From positions 1-10,203 of the forward strand of contig CAIPQY010000412.1 of assembly GCA_903867275.1 (NCBI GenBank): a DNA stretch of 10,203 nucleotides. The letters are read 5' to 3'. Source of the DNA: an uncultured bacterium. GTDB lineage: Bacteria; Planctomycetota; Phycisphaerae; Phycisphaerales; SM1A02. Below are positions 7,419-10,203 of this stretch, one piece after another. Numbering within the stretch: position 1 is the first letter of the stretch; each line of letters starts with the position of its first letter. Below the pieces are notes generated by a model that was given only the letters and a program-made list of their open reading frames with translations, was not told the origin of the DNA and searched no databases. The position numbers were made by a program, and so were the translations under genes.

Positions 7419-8843
7419 TCAGGCCTTCTTGCTCTTGCCGCCCTTGATCTTGGCGGTGGCTTCGGCCTCGCGCTTGGTCTCCAGCTCGTTCCACTTCTCG
7501 GCGGCGATCTCGGTGAACTTCGCCTTGTCCAGGATGCGGTCGAGCACCTTCTGCTCGCGGATGGAGAGCACGAGTTCGTTCATGCGGCCGGAGCGCTCCA
7601 GTTCCTGACGGATCTGGCCCGCGGGCACGCCACGCTGCGCGGCGATGCCTGCGATGCGGCCGTTCACTTCGGCCTCGCTCACGCTGATGTTCTGCTCCTC
7701 GGCGAGACGACCCAGCACGAAGAACAGCTTCAGGCGGCGCTTGGTGTTCTCCTCGCTGTCGTGGCGGATCTCGGCCAGGCGGGTTTCCACCTGCTCGGCT
7801 TCGATGCCGCGCTGCAGCATGTCCATGCGCGCCATCTCGAGGTTGCGGGTGATCTGGCCCTGGCTCAGGCGCGCGGGCAGCGCGAAGTCGACCGCGTCCA
7901 TCAGGTGACGGCTGACCTGCTCGCGCTCGGCGCCACGCTGCTCGGCGTCGCGCTTGCGCTCCAGCATGATGCGCACCTGGGCGCGCAGGATCTCCTCGGT
8001 TTCAAGGCCCATGCGCTCGGCGAGGGTCTTGGGATCGAGCGGGGTGATGCGATCGGCGTCGTCGAACTTCAGCTCGAAGCGCACGGTGGCGCCGCGCAGG
8101 TCCTCGCGCTCGTGGTTCTCGGGGGCCTTGGTGGTGATCTGCACCGTGTCGCCCACGTTCTTGCCTTCGAGGTGCTTGTTCAGGTCATCGACCAGCAGGC
8201 CGAGCAGGGCACCCTTGCCCTGATCCGCGGCGTCGGGCACCACGACCAGCGCCTTCTCCATGTTGAAGAAGGGCTCCTTCTCGTCGTTCTTCCAGGCCTT
8301 GGCGGTGCACAGCATGCGATCGAGCGGCTGGAACGGGCCGGTGATGCGCTCGGGCGTGCCGAAGCGGTAGCCCTGGCGGCGCAGTTCGCCGTTCACATGC
8401 TCGTCGGTGATCTCGAACATGGGCTTCTGCACCTCGATGCCGTCGGTGCTGGGAAGCTTGAAGTCGGGGGCCACTTCCACTTCGAGCGTGAAGGTGAAGG
8501 CCTTGCCGCGCGCGATCTCGGGCTCCTTGCTGCCCTCGGCCAGCGTGGGCTCGCTCACGGGACGCAGCTTGTGCTCCTCGATCGCCTTGGAGTAGGTCTC
8601 GCTCAGCAGCTGCGAGCGGGTCTCCTGCAGCAGCGACTCGCCGAAGCGCTTCTCCAGCAGACCGCGCGGGGCCTTGCCCTTGCGGAAGCCGGGGAGCTGC
8701 GCCTCGTTGGCCAGGTTGCCGAAGCTGGTCTCCAGGCGCGCGTCCACGGCCTTGGCCGGCACGGTGACGGTGATGCGCTTGCAGGCGGGGCCTGCGTCTT
8801 CGACCTTGACTTCGGGGCTGATCTCTGCGGTGGCGTTGCTCAT
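7419..8843 (-). CDS. tig: Trigger factor (ribosome-associated chaperone)
   Basis: This chaperone binds ribosomes near the exit tunnel and shields nascent chains. It has 474 residues, close to the family norm. The N-terminal ribosome-binding domain (about 10-130) has the signature GFRKGKAP at 52-59 and RPVSEPTL at 94-101. The middle PPIase-type domain is at about 148-260. The helical C-terminal chaperone arms (about 265-455) include the IRRSG-like RQELERSGRMNEL (412-424) and IREQKVLDRIL (428-438). The tail is Lys-rich. The middle domain keeps the C-terminal GDTVQI and LRGATVRFEL segments but lacks the usual active-site pattern (DFTG and IPGFE in E. coli), so isomerase activity is doubtful. ATG at 8843 is chosen because homology starts just after it; no strong ribosome binding site is seen. 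It begins the tig-clpX run and is preceded by a likely promoter. Confidence 0.96.
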   Translation of the reverse strand: MSNATAEISPEVKVEDAGPACKRITVTVPAKAVDARLETSFGNLANEAQLPGFRKGKAPRGLLEKRFGESLLQETRSQLLSETYSKAIEEHKLRPVSEPTLAEGSKEPEIARGKAFTFTLEVEVAPDFKLPSTDGIEVQKPMFEITDEHVNGELRRQGYRFGTPERITGPFQPLDRMLCTAKAWKNDEKEPFFNMEKALVVVPDAADQGKGALLGLLVDDLNKHLEGKNVGDTVQITTKAPENHEREDLRGATVRFELKFDDADRITPLDPKTLAERMGLETEEILRAQVRIMLERKRDAEQRGAEREQVSRHLMDAVDFALPARLSQGQITRNLEMARMDMLQRGIEAEQVETRLAEIRHDSEENTKRRLKLFFVLGRLAEEQNISVSEAEVNGRIAGIAAQRGVPAGQIRQELERSGRMNELVLSIREQKVLDRILDKAKFTEIAAEKWNELETKREAEATAKIKGGKSKKA

Positions 8844-8892
8844 GGTTGCTCTCGGTGTTGATAAAGCGCCCGCGGTGGGGCGAAGGGGGAGG

Positions 8893-8921
8893 AGTATAGG
8901 GGTTTTGCGGTCTCTTTCGAA
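8893..8921 (-). promoter_or_regulatory. Probable promoter for tig
   Basis: On the minus strand TATACT (8893-8898), a five-of-six -10 box, lies 17 bases after TTCGAA (8916-8921), a weak -35. Transcription would start near 8886, giving a leader of about 43 bases before tig. It lies in the only gap between the PEP-CTERM gene and tig. Confidence 0.5.
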
Positions 8922-8946
8922 GTGCCGCGCGATGGCGGCGGCAGCA

Positions 8947-9687
8947 CTAGCGCCGGCGCGTTCGGCGCAGGCCCGCAATGGTGAGCAACGCCAGCGCCCC
9001 AGGCCCCGGCACCACCGCGCCGCTGATGCGGTAGGCCAGATTCACGGGGCGCTCGATCAGGTTGCCGGACAAGCCGAAACCGCCGCCCGGGTTGGCCTGA
9101 AAGGCTTGCTGCGTGCCGCCAAGGTTGCTGATCACCACGCCCACCTGGCCATTGCTGCCGGGCAGGATCGCCTGAATGCCCAGCCAGTAGGTGCCTGCCT
9201 GCAGCGTGAGGTTGGTGTCGAAGCCGCACAGCAAGCCCGTGCCGAAGCTGCTGTAGCTGCCGGGGGCCGCGAATTGCAGCGTGGCGATGGCGTTGCCAAA
9301 GCCTGCGGCGGCGGACTGTGGCGAAGTGAACACGCGCGCCACGAAGCCCTGGATGTTGCCGGTGCCGCTCCACGCGCCGTAGCCCTGGATGACGGTCTCC
9401 AGGCGGTCGATGTGGCTTTCGCTGCCGAGCGTGAAGTTGTCCAGCGCGATCACGTCGTACTGCGGCTCGCCGCTGAACACCTGCGAGCCGTAGCGGAAGT
9501 AGCCCTGCGGACCGGTGCCTGGCAGGTCGCTGCCGGTGGCGCCGATCTGATCCCACAGGATGTCCGCGTGCGCGCCGGCGGTGAGCAGGGCGCATGCCAC
9601 AGTCGCACATGCCACGACGAGGTGGCGGTGTGCGGCGGTGGGCCGGGTTTCCCTCCCCCCGAGGATTCGGGGGAATGGGAGGATCAT
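8947..9687 (-). CDS. Exported PEP-CTERM-type protein of unknown function
   Basis: This is a 246-residue secreted protein. A signal peptide is clear: a basic n-region (RETRPTAAHRH), a hydrophobic core at about 23-37, and AHA|D giving cleavage after residue 41. The mature part is rich in Gly, Ser, Ala and aromatic residues with alternating hydrophobic stretches, as in beta-sandwich surface proteins; I recognise no catalytic motif. The C terminus has the tripartite sorting tail: VPGPGAL (226-232, a variant of VPEP), a short hydrophobic helix (about 230-240) and RRTRRR at the end. In the family, an exosortase-type enzyme processes such tails for surface anchoring or export. ATG at 9687 overlaps the stop of the upstream repeat-protein gene by ATGA, and GAGGT lies nine bases before it, suggesting coupled expression of the two surface proteins. 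Confidence 0.85.
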   Translation of the reverse strand: MILPFPRILGGRETRPTAAHRHLVVACATVACALLTAGAHADILWDQIGATGSDLPGTGPQGYFRYGSQVFSGEPQYDVIALDNFTLGSESHIDRLETVIQGYGAWSGTGNIQGFVARVFTSPQSAAAGFGNAIATLQFAAPGSYSSFGTGLLCGFDTNLTLQAGTYWLGIQAILPGSNGQVGVVISNLGGTQQAFQANPGGGFGLSGNLIERPVNLAYRISGAVVPGPGALALLTIAGLRRTRRR

Positions 9688-10203
9688 GGCCAGGTGACCT
9701 CGCCGAAGTTCATTAGCAGTACGGAAACGTCGGCGGTGGTGACCATGCCGTCGCCGTCCATGTCGCCCACGGGGCCGCCCACGTCGCCGACATAGAGCAG
9801 TAGCACCGCCAGATCGGCGTAATCCACTTCGCCGTTCAGGTCGATGTCGCCGTTAGCGATTTCGCAGGCGTCCGGTCGACCGTCGCGGTCGTCATCGATG
9901 GCGCCGGCGGCGACATCGCACGTGTCGATGCGGCCGTTGAGATCGCAGTCGAGCGAGGGGTCGGCAAGCGAGTCGCAGGTATCCGGGATGCCGTTGTTGT
10001 TGCAATCCACGGTGCCGCTGGCGATGTCGCAGAAATCGAGTCGACCGTTCTTGTTGCAATCAAGCGCGGCGTTGTCCACGATCTCGTACTGATCGATGTA
10101 CAGATTGCTGTCGCAGTCGAGCGATGGGTCGCGCAGGATGTCGTAGACGTCAAGCACGCCGTTGCTGTTGCGGTCAAGCAGCGGGTTGTCCGCGATGTCG
10201 CAG
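9684..10203 (-). CDS. Secreted Asp/Asn-rich repeat protein with dockerin-like C terminus (C-terminal part, cut by window edge)
   Basis: The reading frame is open to the right edge, so the start lies outside; about 172 residues are visible. Six tandem units of 18-19 residues can be aligned, such as DCNNNGIPDTCDSLADPSL and DCDLNGRIDTCDVAAGAI, with acidic and Asn residues spaced as in calcium-binding loops. After them come two dockerin-like units, DLNGEVDYADLAVLLLYVG and DMDGDGMVTTADVSVLLMNFG, the duplicated EF-hand-like pattern of dockerin modules. The protein ends shortly after (EVTWP). Such repeat tails are common at the ends of large extracellular planctomycete proteins; the N-terminal part outside the window probably holds the functional domain. 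Calcium binding and a surface location are inferred. The Cys pairs that frame most units are missing from the first two visible ones (DRNSNGVLDVYD; DCDSNLYIDQYE). The stop overlaps the PEP-CTERM gene start by four bases. Confidence 0.85.
   Translation of the reverse strand, partial: CDIADNPLLDRNSNGVLDVYDILRDPSLDCDSNLYIDQYEIVDNAALDCNKNGRLDFCDIASGTVDCNNNGIPDTCDSLADPSLDCDLNGRIDTCDVAAGAIDDDRDGRPDACEIANGDIDLNGEVDYADLAVLLLYVGDVGGPVGDMDGDGMVTTADVSVLLMNFGEVTWP
9833..10175 (-). repeat. Six tandem 54-57 bp coding repeats (DCNxNGxxDxCD units)
   Basis: Within the secreted repeat protein, units of 18 or 19 codons repeat six times, each opening with an Asp-rich loop (D-C/D/R-N/D-x-N/D-G/L-x-x-D) and ending in a short hydrophobic turn such as IASGTV or LADPSL. 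The DNA copies are diverged, so this is an old protein-level repeat rather than a recent expansion. Confidence 0.7.

Noticed and set aside
8922..8947. Imperfect hairpin (GTGCTGC/GCGGCAC, one wobble) just after the PEP-CTERM gene as a terminator.
   Set aside because: The loop is long and no U tract follows, only TTCGAAAG, which is better explained as the weak -35 of the tig promoter.

Overview
The window looks like GC-rich chromosomal DNA from a planctomycete, most likely of the Phycisphaerae type. Evidence for this is the pairing of a secreted protein built from tandem Asp/Asn-rich repeats of the DCNxNGxxDxCD kind (ending in dockerin-like motifs) with a PEP-CTERM-type exported protein. The planctomycete-like forms of sigma-70 and ribosomal protein L28 fit as well. 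This placement is inference from protein style; no rRNA is present. Every gene I can support lies on the minus strand, so transcription runs from high to low coordinates.

Right side (10203 to 8947): the C-terminal part of a secreted repeat protein, cut by the window edge, overlaps by ATGA the start of an exported PEP-CTERM-like protein. These two are the accessory, cell-surface part of the window.

Middle (8921 to 4750): a probable promoter precedes trigger factor (tig), a 95-residue membrane protein with a SHOCT-like tail, the ClpX unfoldase, a GAF-fold free methionine-(R)-sulfoxide reductase overlapping clpX by GTGA, and ribosomal protein L28 (rpmB). A strong intrinsic terminator closes this run. 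The theme is nascent-chain folding, protein turnover and repair of oxidised methionine. The clpP gene that often sits between tig and clpX is absent here, and the small membrane protein occupies its place.

Left side (4749 to 1): a 370-base gene-free leader holds a TTGACA-type promoter and several inverted repeats. It is followed by DNA primase (dnaG) and the primary sigma factor (rpoD), overlapping by GTGA; this is the core of the classical macromolecular synthesis operon. Then come a tRNA-Leu(CAG) gene with its own terminator and the first 101 codons of a NifS/IscS-type cysteine desulfurase that leaves the window.

Most of the window is conserved housekeeping DNA, and I found no mobile element, CRISPR array or obvious new defence or biosynthetic system. 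The points most worth a second look are the structured dnaG-rpoD leader, the SHOCT-like membrane protein between tig and clpX, the unusual middle domain of trigger factor, and the coupled repeat/PEP-CTERM pair.
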